A stretch of 64,000 bases of DNA from Synechococcus sp. PROS-9-1 (GCF_014279775.1 NZ_CP047961.1:2108001-2172000), one strand, 5' to 3'; numbered from the stretch's first letter, positions 50,047 to 60,772 are shown. Numbers and translations: made by a program. The notes: generated by a model from the sequence alone, not told the origin.

Positions 50047-51351
50047 TTACCCAGTCTGCGCCAGATCAACCCAACCTGCCGTCAGCAAAGCGCAAAGGGC
50101 CCTGATCAGAGCCAATTCCACATGGGCGCGATGGGTTCCACCTTGCACGTAGAGATTGAAGGGCTCTCGCAGGGGAGCATCCGCAGAAAATTCACTGGTG
50201 CTGCCATCGATGAAGGTGCCGCCGGCCATCACCAAATCACTGGCATAACCAGGCATCGGCGCTGGCACCGGGTCGAGATAGGACCCTATTGGCGAGATTC
50301 CCTGGAAGGCCCGACAAATCAATTTCAAGGCGTCTGGGTCTCCGATCTGCACCGCCTGGATGAGATCACTGCGTGGCTCCCCTGCAGACGGTTGCACCGG
50401 ATAACCAAGATCAGCAAACACAGCCGCCACCAAATCAGCACCAATCAAGGCTTCCGCCACCATCTGCGGAGCGAGAAACAAGCCCTGCAACAGCAGGCGA
50501 TGCAGGTCAAAACCACTGCCGCCCTCGCTCCCAATCCCTGGAGCAGTCAGCCTGCAACAAGCCTGTTCCACCAACGAGGCTCGACCTGCTACGTAGCCGC
50601 CAGCGGGGGCGATCGTGCCACCGAGATTCTTGATTAACGAACCGGCCACCAGATCGGCACCGACCTCAGGGGGTTCTCGCTCCTCCACCAGCTCGCCATA
50701 ACAGTTGTCTACGAAACAAACGCAATCGGGCTGCCGCTGATGAATGCGCTCACAGAGGCGTTCGATCGTGTTGATGGACAGCGATGGCCGCCAGCTGTAC
50801 CCACAGCTGCGCTGCATCAACACCAGCCGGCGGGGGATCTCTAAAGCAGCATCCAAAGCCGCCTCATCAACCGCTCCAGAGTCGAGCAGGGGAAGTTCTT
50901 CGTACTGCACTCCGAAGTCACGAAGAGACCCCTGCCCCTCTCCCCTTAAACCAATCACCTCTTCAAGGGTGTCGTAAGGGCGACCCGTAATCGAGAGCAT
51001 CCGCTCACCAGGGCGCAACACCCCGAACAAAGCTGCAGCAATCGCATGGGTGCCACTCACAAACTGGAGTCGCACAGCCGCGGCTTCAGCACCCAGCACC
51101 CTGGCAAAGACGCGATCCAGCACCTCTCTCCCCTGATCGCCATGGCCATAGCCGCTCACAGACGCGAAATGCTGGGTCCCAACGCGCTCAGCTGCGAAGG
51201 CATTCAGCACCTTTTCCAAGCGAACCGAGACGCCCGCAGTGCGTTGCTCTGCCATGGGCCTGAGTCGATCTTTCGCTTGCCGAATGCGTGCTCGCGCCCA
51301 CTGCTCAGCGCTCGCAGCATCCGTTGCGCCATCCCCAGAATTTGAATCCAT
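50047..51351 (-). CDS. methionine gamma-lyase family / aluminium-resistance-type PLP protein
   Basis: 434 residues of the PLP family annotated as aluminium resistance or methionine gamma-lyase-like. Motifs: HFASVSGYGHGDQGREVLDRVFARVLGAEAAAVRLQFVSGTHAIAAALFGVLRPGE, VLMQRSCGYSWRPSLSI, CVCFVDNCYGELVEEREP and the PLP lysine in VAGSLIKNLGGTIAPAGGYVAG (about 236). The true substrate is unknown. It is the first gene of a unit with gcvH and gcvP and diverges from the desaturase gene across 116 bp. Confidence 0.88.
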   Translation of the reverse strand: MDSNSGDGATDAASAEQWARARIRQAKDRLRPMAEQRTAGVSVRLEKVLNAFAAERVGTQHFASVSGYGHGDQGREVLDRVFARVLGAEAAAVRLQFVSGTHAIAAALFGVLRPGERMLSITGRPYDTLEEVIGLRGEGQGSLRDFGVQYEELPLLDSGAVDEAALDAALEIPRRLVLMQRSCGYSWRPSLSINTIERLCERIHQRQPDCVCFVDNCYGELVEEREPPEVGADLVAGSLIKNLGGTIAPAGGYVAGRASLVEQACCRLTAPGIGSEGGSGFDLHRLLLQGLFLAPQMVAEALIGADLVAAVFADLGYPVQPSAGEPRSDLIQAVQIGDPDALKLICRAFQGISPIGSYLDPVPAPMPGYASDLVMAGGTFIDGSTSEFSADAPLREPFNLYVQGGTHRAHVELALIRALCALLTAGWVDLAQTG

Positions 51352-51467
51352 CTCTGCTTATTCGCACTTTTTGTGCTCAGTTCTTTTACATTCGCATCTT
51401 CTAGCCGTCTCAAGATTCGCCGATTTCTCGTCGTCTGAATCTCTAGATCCGGTGCAAGGAGACTCTC

Positions 51468-52366
<899 letters not shown>

Positions 52367-52379
<13 letters not shown>

Positions 52380-53119
52380 TCGTCCTGGGTTGCCTTGAAG
52401 GGGAGAAGACGTCGCAATTCATCAAGGAATGCCGCTGGCGTCTCCCCCTTTTGACCATCCAAGGAGAGATAGGTGGAGTGGAGATCGAGAAACTCCCCAT
52501 CAAGTTCCTCGGCTGAGTAATCACGCAGACCCGCCATCACGGCAGCGAATCGTTCACGGCGTTGCGTTTTCCCGACTGGATACGCGCTCATCAACTGATC
52601 GCGACAATGACGCCAAGGCTGCCCTCGGCAGAGACAATCCGCGAGCGCTGCACTCAAAGGGGCTGCTTCTATTGGATCAATGCGCCAATCGAAACCTGGT
52701 GGCAAAGGGGCAAGGCCTACAAAGATCTCCAATAACTGGCCTGCTCCCAACGGCTTGCCGTTGGCGCTGATCACAGGCACAGCGCTCACCTTGAGCACCT
52801 TGAGCAGATCGGGATGCACCTCAGCGAGATGCTCTTGGATCGGATCCAACCCTGCCTCGAGGATCGCATTGGCCTGCCCGAGAGCCAGGAACACCTCGGG
52901 ACCGGGAGAGGCGAGCTTGCCGTTGCGCAAGTTCGAGATTTGGGAGTTGTGCACACGACCGAGATCGAGGGCATCGGCGAGGGCAGGCAACACCTTGTGG
53001 GACCAGCCATTGCGCTCGTGCCAGACATGGATCAAGTGCGCCATCGCCCGACGGCCTTCATCGAGCCGATCCCGGTAACCCTTGGGCAGATGATCAGGAA
53101 TGCCTTCCTCCTTCATCAC
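52367..53119 (-). CDS. hypothetical protein with helix-turn-helix-like N-terminus
   Basis: 250 residues. Near the N-terminus, WSHKVLPALADALDLGRVHNSQISNLRNGKLASPGPEVFLALGQAN (about 39-84) resembles a Cro/C1-type HTH. The rest has EHLAEVHPDLLKVLKVSAVPVISANGKPLGAGQLLEIFVGLAPLPPGFDWRI and a Leu-rich C-terminus. It starts with GTG 53119 (ATG 53116 also possible). It shares a 51-bp divergent promoter region with the second desaturase and overlaps the first desaturase's 3' end by 13 bp, so a role in desaturase control is possible but inferred. Confidence 0.7.
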
Positions 53120-53140
53120 TTGATACGGATCCTTATTGGG

Positions 53141-53151
53141 TATAGTCTATA
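53141..53151. promoter_or_regulatory. palindrome TATAGTCTATA between HTH-like gene and desaturase
   Basis: A perfect 5-bp arm palindrome around one central base, in the middle of the 51-bp divergent spacer and 19 bp before the desaturase ATG. It resembles both a -10 element and a small operator; either is plausible. Confidence 0.4.
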
Positions 53152-53170
53152 AACATCAAGCGGATTAGCC

Positions 53171-54103
53171 ATGGTTGCAAGCACGATCAGAACTCCGTCG
53201 CCGCCCAGTCGGCCAGCAGCTTCGCACCTGGCAGCAGCTCAAGCAAGACTTCTTTATCGCCCACGCAAGGGCCAGCCTGCGCCCAACCCTAAAAATCACC
53301 AGCATTCCATCACGATTGGATTCATGATCGTGATCCACGCCCTCGCGGTGGTGGCCCTACTGCCGAGCTTCTGGAGCTGGCCTGCTGTCACCAGCCTGCT
53401 GGTTCTGTACTGGGTCACGGCCTGCCTCGGCGTCACCCTTGGCTATCACCGCCTACTGACGCACCGATCCTTCCGCCTACCCCGTTGGCTGGAGCGCTTT
53501 TTCGCAACCTGCGGCGCCCTGAGCTGCCAACACGGCCCCATCGACTGGGTGGGGCTGCACCGGCATCACCACAAGTTTTCTGATACGGATCCCGATCACC
53601 ACAACAGCCATCGCGGATTTTGGTGGAGCCACATGGGTTGGATGTTCCACCCGATCGAAGCCATGCCTGCGGTGCCCCGTCTCACCGGCGATCTCGTGGG
53701 CGATCCCTATTACCGCTGGCTGAATGCCCACTTCCTCTGGCTCCAGCTCCCTCTTGGCTTGCTGTTGTTCTGGATCGGTACCGCCACAGGTGCTGGCGGT
53801 TGGGCCCTGGTGTTGTGGGGGATTCCCTTGCGCTTAGTGGTCGTGTATCACATCACCTGGCTTGTGAACTCCGCCACGCATTGCTGGGGCAACGTTGTCT
53901 TCGACAGCGGTGACGCATCACGCAACAACAAATGGGTCGCGGCGCTCACCTTCGGCGAGGGCTGGCACAACAATCACCACGCCTTCCCCCATTCCGCACG
54001 CCACGGCATGCAACCGGGACAGATCGATCTCACCTGGGAACACATCCGCCTGATGCGCGCATTAGGGCTCGCAACCAAGGTGCGCCTACCGGTCACGTCG
54101 TAA
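53171..54103 (+). CDS. desC: acyl-lipid fatty acid desaturase (delta-9 type), copy 2
   Basis: A 310-residue paralogue of the desaturase at 51468, similar along most of its length. His boxes: GYHRLLTHRSF (about 90), GLHRHHHKFSDTDPDHHN (about 128) and EGWHNNHHAFP (about 269). The N-terminal extension (about 45 residues, basic and Ser/Pro-rich) differs from copy 1. Marine Synechococcus often carry several such desaturases with different position or temperature response; which regiospecificity this one has cannot be read from sequence. Confidence 0.92.
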   Translation: MVASTIRTPSPPSRPAASHLAAAQARLLYRPRKGQPAPNPKNHQHSITIGFMIVIHALAVVALLPSFWSWPAVTSLLVLYWVTACLGVTLGYHRLLTHRSFRLPRWLERFFATCGALSCQHGPIDWVGLHRHHHKFSDTDPDHHNSHRGFWWSHMGWMFHPIEAMPAVPRLTGDLVGDPYYRWLNAHFLWLQLPLGLLLFWIGTATGAGGWALVLWGIPLRLVVVYHITWLVNSATHCWGNVVFDSGDASRNNKWVAALTFGEGWHNNHHAFPHSARHGMQPGQIDLTWEHIRLMRALGLATKVRLPVTS

Positions 54104-54145
54104 ACTTCGCAATCGCTTCTCATCGTCAACCCCTTCTAAATCGCC

Positions 54146-54604
54146 ATGGCCAAGCGCGTACAAGTCGTACTCAATGAGGACATCCTCAGCCTGGGCCGCA
54201 ATGGCGATCTGGTTGACGTTGCACCCGGGTACGCCCGCAACTTCTTGCTTCCCTTCGGTAAAGCTGTTCCCGTCACCCCAGCGGTGATGAAGCAGGTGGA
54301 GCACCGCAGGGCTAAAGAGGCAGAACGCCAAGCCACCCTGAAGCAAGATGCTGTGGCTTTCCGCACCGCTCTCGACACGATCGGGCGGTTCACCGTGAAG
54401 AAACAAACCGGTGGAGACGACGTGCTGTTTGGCACCGTGACCAATGGCGATGTCGCCGAAGTGATCGAAGCGGCAACAAAGAAAGAAGTGGATCGCCGCG
54501 ACATCACTGTTCCCGATATCCACCGCACTGGCTCCTACAAGGTGCAGGTGAAGTTGCACAGCGAAGTCACAGCAGAAATCAACCTCGAAGTCGTCAGTTA
54601 TTGA
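54146..54604 (+). CDS. rplI: 50S ribosomal protein L9
   Basis: 152 residues: [53 protein letters not shown] is the RNA-binding N-domain with the L9 signature, followed by the long connecting helix and the C-domain ([45 protein letters not shown]). It is followed by dnaB after 62 bp, the common order. Confidence 0.98.
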   Translation: MAKRVQVVLNEDILSLGRNGDLVDVAPGYARNFLLPFGKAVPVTPAVMKQVEHRRAKEAERQATLKQDAVAFRTALDTIGRFTVKKQTGGDDVLFGTVTNGDVAEVIEAATKKEVDRRDITVPDIHRTGSYKVQVKLHSEVTAEINLEVVSY

Positions 54605-54666
54605 TTCTTGGCATCGCCGTCACGGCCAGCCAGAGTGTGATCACTTAACGGCGCCAGTTCACTGCC

Positions 54667-56082
54667 ATGGCGAGTGTCTCCCAACCTGATCACAGCGCGA
54701 GCCAAGGTGGGGGACAGCGTGGTTACGGCAAAGGCCGTCAACGCGATGAGCCCAATTTCGAAGCCCTGCCCGACTCACTTCCGCCCCAAAACCTTGAGGC
54801 GGAAGAAGCGGTTCTTGGGGGGGTTTTGTTGGATCCCGACGCCATCGGACGGGTTGCGGACGTGCTCCAACCAGAGGCCTTTTATCTAGGTGCCCACCGC
54901 GAGATCTTTCGCACCGCGGTGATGCTCCATAGCCAGGGCAAACCCACAGATCTCACCGCGATGACCGCCTGGTTGGCGGATACAGGATCGCTCGACAAGG
55001 TTGGCGGTAGTGGCCGCTTAGTGGAGCTGGTGGAGCGGGTGGCCTCCACGGCCTCGATCGAACAGGTGGCCCGTCTGGTGATGGATAAGTTCCTGCGCCG
55101 GCAGCTGATCCGCTCCGGCAATGAAGTGATTCAGCTGGGCTTTGACCAAAGTCTGCCGATGGATCAGGTGCTGGATGAAGCCGAACAGAAAATTTTCGCC
55201 ATCAGCCAAGAGAAACCCTCCAAAGGACTCACGCCCACAGCTGAAATCCTCACCAGCACGTTCAACGAAATCGAAAGCCGATCACTCGGCACCTCGGTGG
55301 CGGGCATTCCGGTGAATTTCTACGACCTGGATGCGATGACCCAAGGCCTGCAGCGCAGTGACCTGATCATCGTGGCGGGCCGTCCAGCAATGGGCAAAAC
55401 CTCGATCGTGCTCAACCTGGCCAAAAACGTGGCTCAATTGCACAACCTTCCGGTGTGCATCTTTAGCTTGGAGATGAGCAAAGAACAACTCACCTATCGC
55501 CTGCTCTCGATGGAGGTTGGCATCGAAGCGGGGCGTTTACGCACCGGCAGGCTGCAACAGGAGGAATGGCCCTTGCTGGGCCAAGGCATCAACACCCTGG
55601 GGCAATTACCGATGTACATCGATGACAAACCCAACTCCAGCGTGCTGGAGATGCGCTCGCTCTGCCGCCGGCTGATGGCCGAACAAGGCAAGGATCTAGG
55701 CCTGGTGGTGATTGATTACCTGCAGCTGATGGAAGGATCAACCCCCGACAATCGCGTCCAGGAAATCTCACGGATCACCCGAGGGCTCAAGGGCATGGCC
55801 CGCGAGCTGAACGTGCCGGTGATCGCCCTGTCCCAGCTCAGCCGTGGCGTGGAATCACGCACCAACAAACGGCCCATGCTCAGTGACCTGAGGGAATCGG
55901 GCTCGATTGAGCAGGACGCTGATCTGGTGTTGATGATCTACCGCGATGAGTACTACAACCCCGAAACCCCAGACCGGGGCATCACCGAAGTGATCGTGAC
56001 CAAGCACCGCAATGGGCCCGTGGGCACCGTGAAACTCCTGTTCGAGCCCCAGTTCACGCGCTTCCGCAACCTGGCGGCCTGA
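54667..56082 (+). CDS. dnaB: replicative DNA helicase DnaB
   Basis: The hexameric fork helicase, 471 residues. N-terminal domain LPPQNLEAEEAVLGGVLLDPDAIGRVADVLQPEAFYLGAHREIF; linker; RecA-type core with Walker A VAGRPAMGKTSIVLNLAKN (about 240), FSLEMSKEQLTYRLLSME, Walker B LVVIDYLQLM and LSQLSRGVESRTNKRPMLSDLRESGSIEQDADLV. Many cyanobacterial DnaBs carry inteins; the core here is continuous, with none inserted. Confidence 0.98.
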   Translation: MASVSQPDHSASQGGGQRGYGKGRQRDEPNFEALPDSLPPQNLEAEEAVLGGVLLDPDAIGRVADVLQPEAFYLGAHREIFRTAVMLHSQGKPTDLTAMTAWLADTGSLDKVGGSGRLVELVERVASTASIEQVARLVMDKFLRRQLIRSGNEVIQLGFDQSLPMDQVLDEAEQKIFAISQEKPSKGLTPTAEILTSTFNEIESRSLGTSVAGIPVNFYDLDAMTQGLQRSDLIIVAGRPAMGKTSIVLNLAKNVAQLHNLPVCIFSLEMSKEQLTYRLLSMEVGIEAGRLRTGRLQQEEWPLLGQGINTLGQLPMYIDDKPNSSVLEMRSLCRRLMAEQGKDLGLVVIDYLQLMEGSTPDNRVQEISRITRGLKGMARELNVPVIALSQLSRGVESRTNKRPMLSDLRESGSIEQDADLVLMIYRDEYYNPETPDRGITEVIVTKHRNGPVGTVKLLFEPQFTRFRNLAA

Positions 56083-56117
56083 GCGAGGAGCCGTCTTAGG
56101 AACTAGACAATAAAGAT

Positions 56118-58067
56118 ATGAGCTTCAGCCCTGCCCCCACAGAACGTTTTGACCTGATCGTCGTGGGAGGCGGCCATGCCGGTTGCGAGGCTGCGATCAC
56201 GGCTGCTCGTTTGGGGCTGAATACCGCCCTGTTCACCCTCAATCTCGACCGGATCGCCTGGCAGCCCTGTAATCCTGCTGTTGGCGGACCAGCCAAAAGC
56301 CAGCTTGTCCATGAAGTGGATGCCCTCGGTGGCGTGATTGGCCGCCTCGCCGATGCCACCGCCATCCAAAAGCGGGTCTTAAATGCCAGCCGCGGCCCTG
56401 CGGTTTGGGCCCTGCGCGCCCAGACCGACAAACGTCATTACTCCCGGGAGATGCTGAAGCTGCTGCATCACACCCCCAACCTGGCCCTGCGCGAAGCGAT
56501 GGTGACGGGCCTCGAAGTGGATGGAGATCCCAATCAACCAGGCAGTGCCCGGATCAAAGGCATCCGCACTTACTTCGGCAGTGTCTACGGCGCCCAAGCC
56601 GTGGTGCTCACCGCTGGCACCTTCCTTGGCGGTCGCATCTGGGTGGGCCATCAATCGATGTCTGCCGGGCGCGCTGGCGAGCAGGCCGCGGAAGGCCTAA
56701 CCGACGCCTTGAAGCAGCTGGGCTTCCACACCGATCGGCTCAAAACCGGCACCCCTGCCCGCGTTGATCGGCGCAGCATTGCGCTCGACCAATTGGAAGC
56801 ACAACCAAGCGATGCCGCTGATCGCTTCTTTTCGTTTGACCCAACGGCCTGGGCCAGCGGAGAACAGATGAGCTGCCACATCACCCGCACCACAGCAGCA
56901 ACGCATCAACTGATCAAAGACAACCTCCATCTCACGGCTATTTACGGCGGTGTGATCGATAGCAAGGGCCCGCGCTATTGCCCCTCGATCGAAGACAAGA
57001 TCGTGCGCTTTGCCGACAAAGACTCCCACCAAATTTTCCTGGAACCAGAAGGACGCGACACCCCAGAGATTTACGTGCAGGGCTTCTCAACAGGGTTGCC
57101 AGAAACGATCCAACTGGAACTGCTGCGCACCCTCCCTGGCTTGGAGCACTGCGTCATGCTTCGGCCGGCCTATTCAGTGGATTACGACTACCTTCCCGCC
57201 ACCCAACTCAAACCCTCCCTAGAAACCAAGCGCGTGCGGGGTCTGTTTAGTGCCGGGCAACTCAACGGCACAACGGGCTACGAGGAGGCCGCGGCCCAAG
57301 GCCTTGTCGCTGGCCTGAACGCCGCCCGCCTGATCGGAGGCCAAGAGCCCGTGCACTTCCCCAGGGAAAACAGCTACATCGGCACGATGATCGACGATCT
57401 CGTGAGCCAAGACTTACGCGAGCCTTACCGGGTCTTGACCAGTCGCAGTGAATACCGCTTGGTGTTGCGTGGTGATAACGCCGACCGGCGCCTCACCCCT
57501 CTCGGCCGTGAGCTTGGACTGATTGACGACCGGCGTTGGCAACTGTTCAACGACAAGCTCCAGGCTATGGAGGAAGAAAAACAGCGCCTCGAAACAATTC
57601 GCCTCAAGGTCAGCGACCCTGTCGCACCAGCCATTGAGCAAGAAAGCGGAGCTCCGATCAGAGGCTCGATCACGCTTGCGGATCTGTTGCGTCGATCAGG
57701 GGTCCACAGCTCTGATCTCGTGCGCCATGGCCTGGCCGATCCCGAACTTCCCCTAGCGGTGAGAGAGGGCGCGGAAATCGACATTAAATACAGCGGATAC
57801 CTGCAGCGCCAGCAACAACAGATCGATCAGGTCAAACGCCAAAGTCTGCGCAAACTCCCCGCCGATCTTGATTACGCCAGCATCGGCACCTTGTCGCGAG
57901 AAGCGCGCGAAAAGCTCACTGCCATTCAACCCACAACATTGGGCCAGGCCACCCACATCCCTGGCGTCAGCCCAGCAGATCTCACGGCTCTGTTGCTTTG
58001 GCTGGAGCTACAAAAGCGCCGATCCAAAAAAAGTGAAGGCCTCGCCAGCAGCGCCAACTCTCGATAA
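56118..58067 (+). CDS. mnmG: tRNA uridine-5-carboxymethylaminomethyl modification enzyme MnmG (GidA)
   Basis: FAD-dependent partner of MnmE in wobble-uridine modification. 649 residues: [23 protein letters not shown] (FAD fold), [97 protein letters not shown] and [27 protein letters not shown]. The C-terminal helical domain that binds MnmE is complete. ATG 56118 lies 35 bp after dnaB. Confidence 0.97.
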   Translation: MSFSPAPTERFDLIVVGGGHAGCEAAITAARLGLNTALFTLNLDRIAWQPCNPAVGGPAKSQLVHEVDALGGVIGRLADATAIQKRVLNASRGPAVWALRAQTDKRHYSREMLKLLHHTPNLALREAMVTGLEVDGDPNQPGSARIKGIRTYFGSVYGAQAVVLTAGTFLGGRIWVGHQSMSAGRAGEQAAEGLTDALKQLGFHTDRLKTGTPARVDRRSIALDQLEAQPSDAADRFFSFDPTAWASGEQMSCHITRTTAATHQLIKDNLHLTAIYGGVIDSKGPRYCPSIEDKIVRFADKDSHQIFLEPEGRDTPEIYVQGFSTGLPETIQLELLRTLPGLEHCVMLRPAYSVDYDYLPATQLKPSLETKRVRGLFSAGQLNGTTGYEEAAAQGLVAGLNAARLIGGQEPVHFPRENSYIGTMIDDLVSQDLREPYRVLTSRSEYRLVLRGDNADRRLTPLGRELGLIDDRRWQLFNDKLQAMEEEKQRLETIRLKVSDPVAPAIEQESGAPIRGSITLADLLRRSGVHSSDLVRHGLADPELPLAVREGAEIDIKYSGYLQRQQQQIDQVKRQSLRKLPADLDYASIGTLSREAREKLTAIQPTTLGQATHIPGVSPADLTALLLWLELQKRRSKKSEGLASSANSR

Positions 58068-58091
58068 CTTTGGCCCAACCAAAGGTTTGCA

Positions 58092-58733
58092 GTGCCCTCT
58101 CGCCTCTCCACATCCACGGCGTATTGGAATCTGCGCGCTGAACAGGTGATGGACCAGGTGTTCCAAGCAGCGGAACCCTCGCTGAAGGCCGTTGAGATTC
58201 GAGTGGAACCAGCCCCAGATCCAGCCAACAACCAAGTTGCGGATCCGCTTGCAACATCGCAGCGCAGCACTCAGCAGTGGCAGCAGCTCACCCTGATCGG
58301 CATGACGCTCGGCGCCCTGCTCTGTAGTGCTTGGTTGGCTCGCAGCTGGCAGCTCTCCGAACAAGCCCTCTATCGCGAGCGCAATATGGCTCTCACTGAA
58401 AAGCTCAAAGCACGCGCCACCCCCTCTCCCTCTGCATCTCCCAAACCAGCTGAACCTGAGACGGTCGCCAGCCTGCCCAGCCTCGAACCGCTCACGCTGC
58501 CGCTCAGTGCAGCGATTGCCCCAGCTCCCTTGAGCCAGCCAGCTCTCGTGGGAGTTGTCCACGCCGAAGTGGGGGGATCGGCGATCTTCCAAATAGACAA
58601 TCAATCGCTCTCTGCCACTCCTGGCGAAAGCATCGGCAACAGTGGCTGGTCCTTGCTGAGCCTTTCCAGCACCGGTGCGGTAATTGAACGCAACGGCAAG
58701 CGCCAGTCCCTTTCGATCGGAGGTGCCTTCTAG
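58092..58733 (+). CDS. single-pass protein with PilP/GspC-like C-terminal domain
   Basis: 213 residues from GTG 58092. A cytoplasmic N-terminus (1-65) precedes one membrane helix (LTLIGMTLGALLCSAWLARSW, about 66-86). A coiled/proline-rich linker with SPSASPKPAEPE leads to a small beta domain, ALVGVVHAEVGGSAIFQIDNQSLSATPGESIGNSGWSLLSLSSTGAVIERNGKRQSLSIGG. This end resembles the HR domain of GspC/PilP (xxGVxxxxxGGxAIxxxxGxxxxxxxGxxIG). The pilMNOQ run at the left of the window has no pilP. It begins 24 bp after mnmG. Confidence 0.65.
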   Translation: MPSRLSTSTAYWNLRAEQVMDQVFQAAEPSLKAVEIRVEPAPDPANNQVADPLATSQRSTQQWQQLTLIGMTLGALLCSAWLARSWQLSEQALYRERNMALTEKLKARATPSPSASPKPAEPETVASLPSLEPLTLPLSAAIAPAPLSQPALVGVVHAEVGGSAIFQIDNQSLSATPGESIGNSGWSLLSLSSTGAVIERNGKRQSLSIGGAF

Positions 58734-58914
58734 CTAGAGAGATCCAATCAAATAGCTACCAACATATAGTTTTTGACTAAAAAGAAAAGACACTAAAAGG
58801 AAGAGTGACTCTAGATAGAGAGTCTTTGAAAGAGCACTTTTAGCTGCTCATTAAGCGTCCCATCAACTGGTTTGCAGAGTTGCATTCGCTCGAAGGAGAG
58901 ATACAACGAATTCA

Positions 58915-59532
58915 TTGTGCCTGCAGCCGGTGCCTCGACAGATCTTCGCGGTATTGCTGATCGCAATGATTGCAGGCACCCATGCCGATGCCAAGCCTTC
59001 ACGGCCAAGGGATACACCAATCCTGACGAGCGTCTCCGACCTTGCACTTCTAGGCCCAAAAGTGAGACCGCTATCTCAACGCTTGTGGCCAATCAGGCGT
59101 GGAGAGAGGATCAGACTCGAATACCCGCTTCCCTATCTTGCCCAGGAAGTGAGCCCTTACGGTTGGCGATTTTCAGACCATAGAGGCAAGTGGCGCTTAC
59201 ATACAGGACATGATTTGATCGCACCCGCTGGAACAGGAGTCTTGGCTGCACTCTCAGGAAAAGCCTTGATGGTGCAACCCATTTCTGGATACGGACTGAC
59301 CGTCGTACTCGATCATGGCAATGGCTGGCAAACGCTTTACGCTCATTTACTTCGTGCTCGAATCAGGCCCGGCCAACTCATCCAAACCGGTGACCTAATC
59401 GGGAATGTAGGGAAAAGCGGCCATGCCAGCACCGCTCATCTTCATTTCGAGCTCCGTCGCTTCAAGAATGGGCAGATGATGGCGATTGACCCTGCCCCGC
59501 TTCTTCAGCTACGCAAGACATCGAGACGCTGA
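58915..59532 (+). CDS. secreted M23 (LytM-type) peptidase-like protein
   Basis: 205 residues with a signal peptide (IFAVLLIAMIAGTHADA, cleavage about residue 26). The LytM domain at about 85-195 keeps all the zinc and catalytic histidines: HTGHDLIAPAGTGVLAALSGKA (HxxxD), YGLTVVLDHGNGWQTLYAHL and HLHFELRRF (HxH). It therefore probably cleaves peptidoglycan cross-links or stem peptides in the periplasm. TTG 58915 is the likely start, with GAAGGAGAG about 15 bp upstream; GTG 58930 is possible. Confidence 0.88.
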   Translation: MCLQPVPRQIFAVLLIAMIAGTHADAKPSRPRDTPILTSVSDLALLGPKVRPLSQRLWPIRRGERIRLEYPLPYLAQEVSPYGWRFSDHRGKWRLHTGHDLIAPAGTGVLAALSGKALMVQPISGYGLTVVLDHGNGWQTLYAHLLRARIRPGQLIQTGDLIGNVGKSGHASTAHLHFELRRFKNGQMMAIDPAPLLQLRKTSRR

Positions 59533-59752
59533 GAGAGAGAAATCAAGCGAAAGCCTGACTAGACGTGAGTCAATGTACCCAGAGAAAAACGTGCCCTTGA
59601 TCTTTAATTAGACATTTATAAATTTAGATCGGTAAATCAAAGTGTAGAAACGTTGCCTTTCGCCCGACAAAGCTGGGGGATTCAGCCTTTCTGCCACGAA
59701 CTTCATGAAGTTGAGTGAAATCAGTGCAGCAAAGGCGCCTGATGATTGATTC

Positions 59753-59929
59753 ATGAAACACGTCTCAATATTGGAGCTCGAGATTCCATTTAGATTTTTT
59801 GGAGCGTTAGTCGTGGGTTCTGCCCTAATGATCATGGCTCGTTCTTTTAAAGAAGCTGCACTACTTGGCGGAACCTTTCTCTGCGGGCTTGGAGCCCTTG
59901 AGCTAGCCCTTCGTTTCAGTGGTTACTGA
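59753..59929 (+). CDS. small membrane protein of 58 residues
   Basis: ATG 59753 to TGA 59929. The sequence MKHVSILELEIPFRFFGALV continues through two hydrophobic stretches (GALVVGSALMIMA and EAALLGGTFLCGLGALELAL) linked by RSFK, consistent with a two-helix hairpin membrane protein. It fills most of an otherwise empty 550-bp interval between the M23 peptidase and chorismate lyase genes. No family recognised. Confidence 0.5.
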   Translation: MKHVSILELEIPFRFFGALVVGSALMIMARSFKEAALLGGTFLCGLGALELALRFSGY

Positions 59930-60044
59930 TCAAGGCCAGCCCCAGTTGCGAGCCAGGACAACAAGGCTGGTTAGGGTGCGCCAAATTTCACTGATGCAAC
60001 AGGATTTGCTAAGCACAGCTTCCAACTTCCATCGCCAATCCGTC

Positions 60045-60065
60045 TCAGTGGGAGGTACCCACTGA
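60045..60065 (+). other. 8-bp stem-loop ahead of chorismate lyase
   Basis: Perfect arms 60045-60052 and 60058-60065 around a 5-nt loop, 14 bp upstream of the TTG start. A GGAGG sits in the structure (60051-60055), so folding could hide a ribosome-binding-like sequence, although its spacing to the start is long. Confidence 0.4.
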
Positions 60066-60079
60066 CATCACCTTCAGAG

Positions 60080-60685
60080 TTGGCATTGTCTTCTGGGCTA
60101 TTGCCCTCTCCCAGCTGTTTATGGGAAGCACCTGCCGACACGGTTGTGGCCGGGGATGATCCAGGGGAATTACCGGGCCCCTGGAGACTGATGCTCCTAG
60201 GAGACGGCAGCCCAACCCGTCATCTCCGTCTGCTCACAGGACATCCAGTGGCCGTGCAATTAATTGCCATGGCAGAAGAACCAGGAGGACAGCCTTCCGT
60301 CCGCTGCCCACGCGAAGTGCAGGAGCTCAAACCTCCTTTGCTACGCCGGCAAGTCTGGTTGAACTGTGACGGACAAACCTTGGCTTGGGCTGAAAGCTGG
60401 TGGAATCAGGATGAAGCCAACGAGCACCTACAAGACCGAAACCTGCCGATCTGGCTCAGCCTCACGCAGGGTCGCTCTGAGCTCTTTCGCGAAGTGGATG
60501 GTTTAGCGCTCGTGCAAGAACCCTGGCTTGAGGAACGGTTTGGCTGCTCAGGACCGTTTTGGAGTCGCCACTATCGATTTTTTCGTCAAGGACGAGAGCT
60601 CACGGTGATTCGTGAGGTGTTCAGCCCTGCCTTGGAGCAATGGCTAGGAGCCACTCCGCGCCAACCTCTTCATCTTTCTAGATGA
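60080..60685 (+). CDS. chorismate lyase (cyanobacterial type)
   Basis: Cleaves chorismate to 4-hydroxybenzoate and pyruvate, the entry to plastoquinone synthesis. 201 residues matching the cyanobacterial/DUF98 chorismate lyase family: PWRLMLLGDGSPTRHLRLLTG, LRRQVWLNCDGQTLAWAESWWN, LPIWLSLTQGRSELFREVDGLA and GPFWSRHYRFFRQGRELTVIREVFSPALEQWLG. The start is TTG 60080 with another TTG two codons downstream. The gene stands alone. Confidence 0.88.
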   Translation: MALSSGLLPSPSCLWEAPADTVVAGDDPGELPGPWRLMLLGDGSPTRHLRLLTGHPVAVQLIAMAEEPGGQPSVRCPREVQELKPPLLRRQVWLNCDGQTLAWAESWWNQDEANEHLQDRNLPIWLSLTQGRSELFREVDGLALVQEPWLEERFGCSGPFWSRHYRFFRQGRELTVIREVFSPALEQWLGATPRQPLHLSR

Positions 60686-60772
60686 AGAAAGCCAGCGTTT
60701 TCGCGTAATACGTGCTTGTGATCTTGCAGTAGGTCATGCGATCGGGATCATGTCGCTAGTTGCGATGGTTTC

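Noticed and set aside
54667-56082. Intein in DnaB
   Set aside because: Checked because cyanobacterial DnaB often has one; the Walker A to LSQLSRG region is continuous and of normal length.
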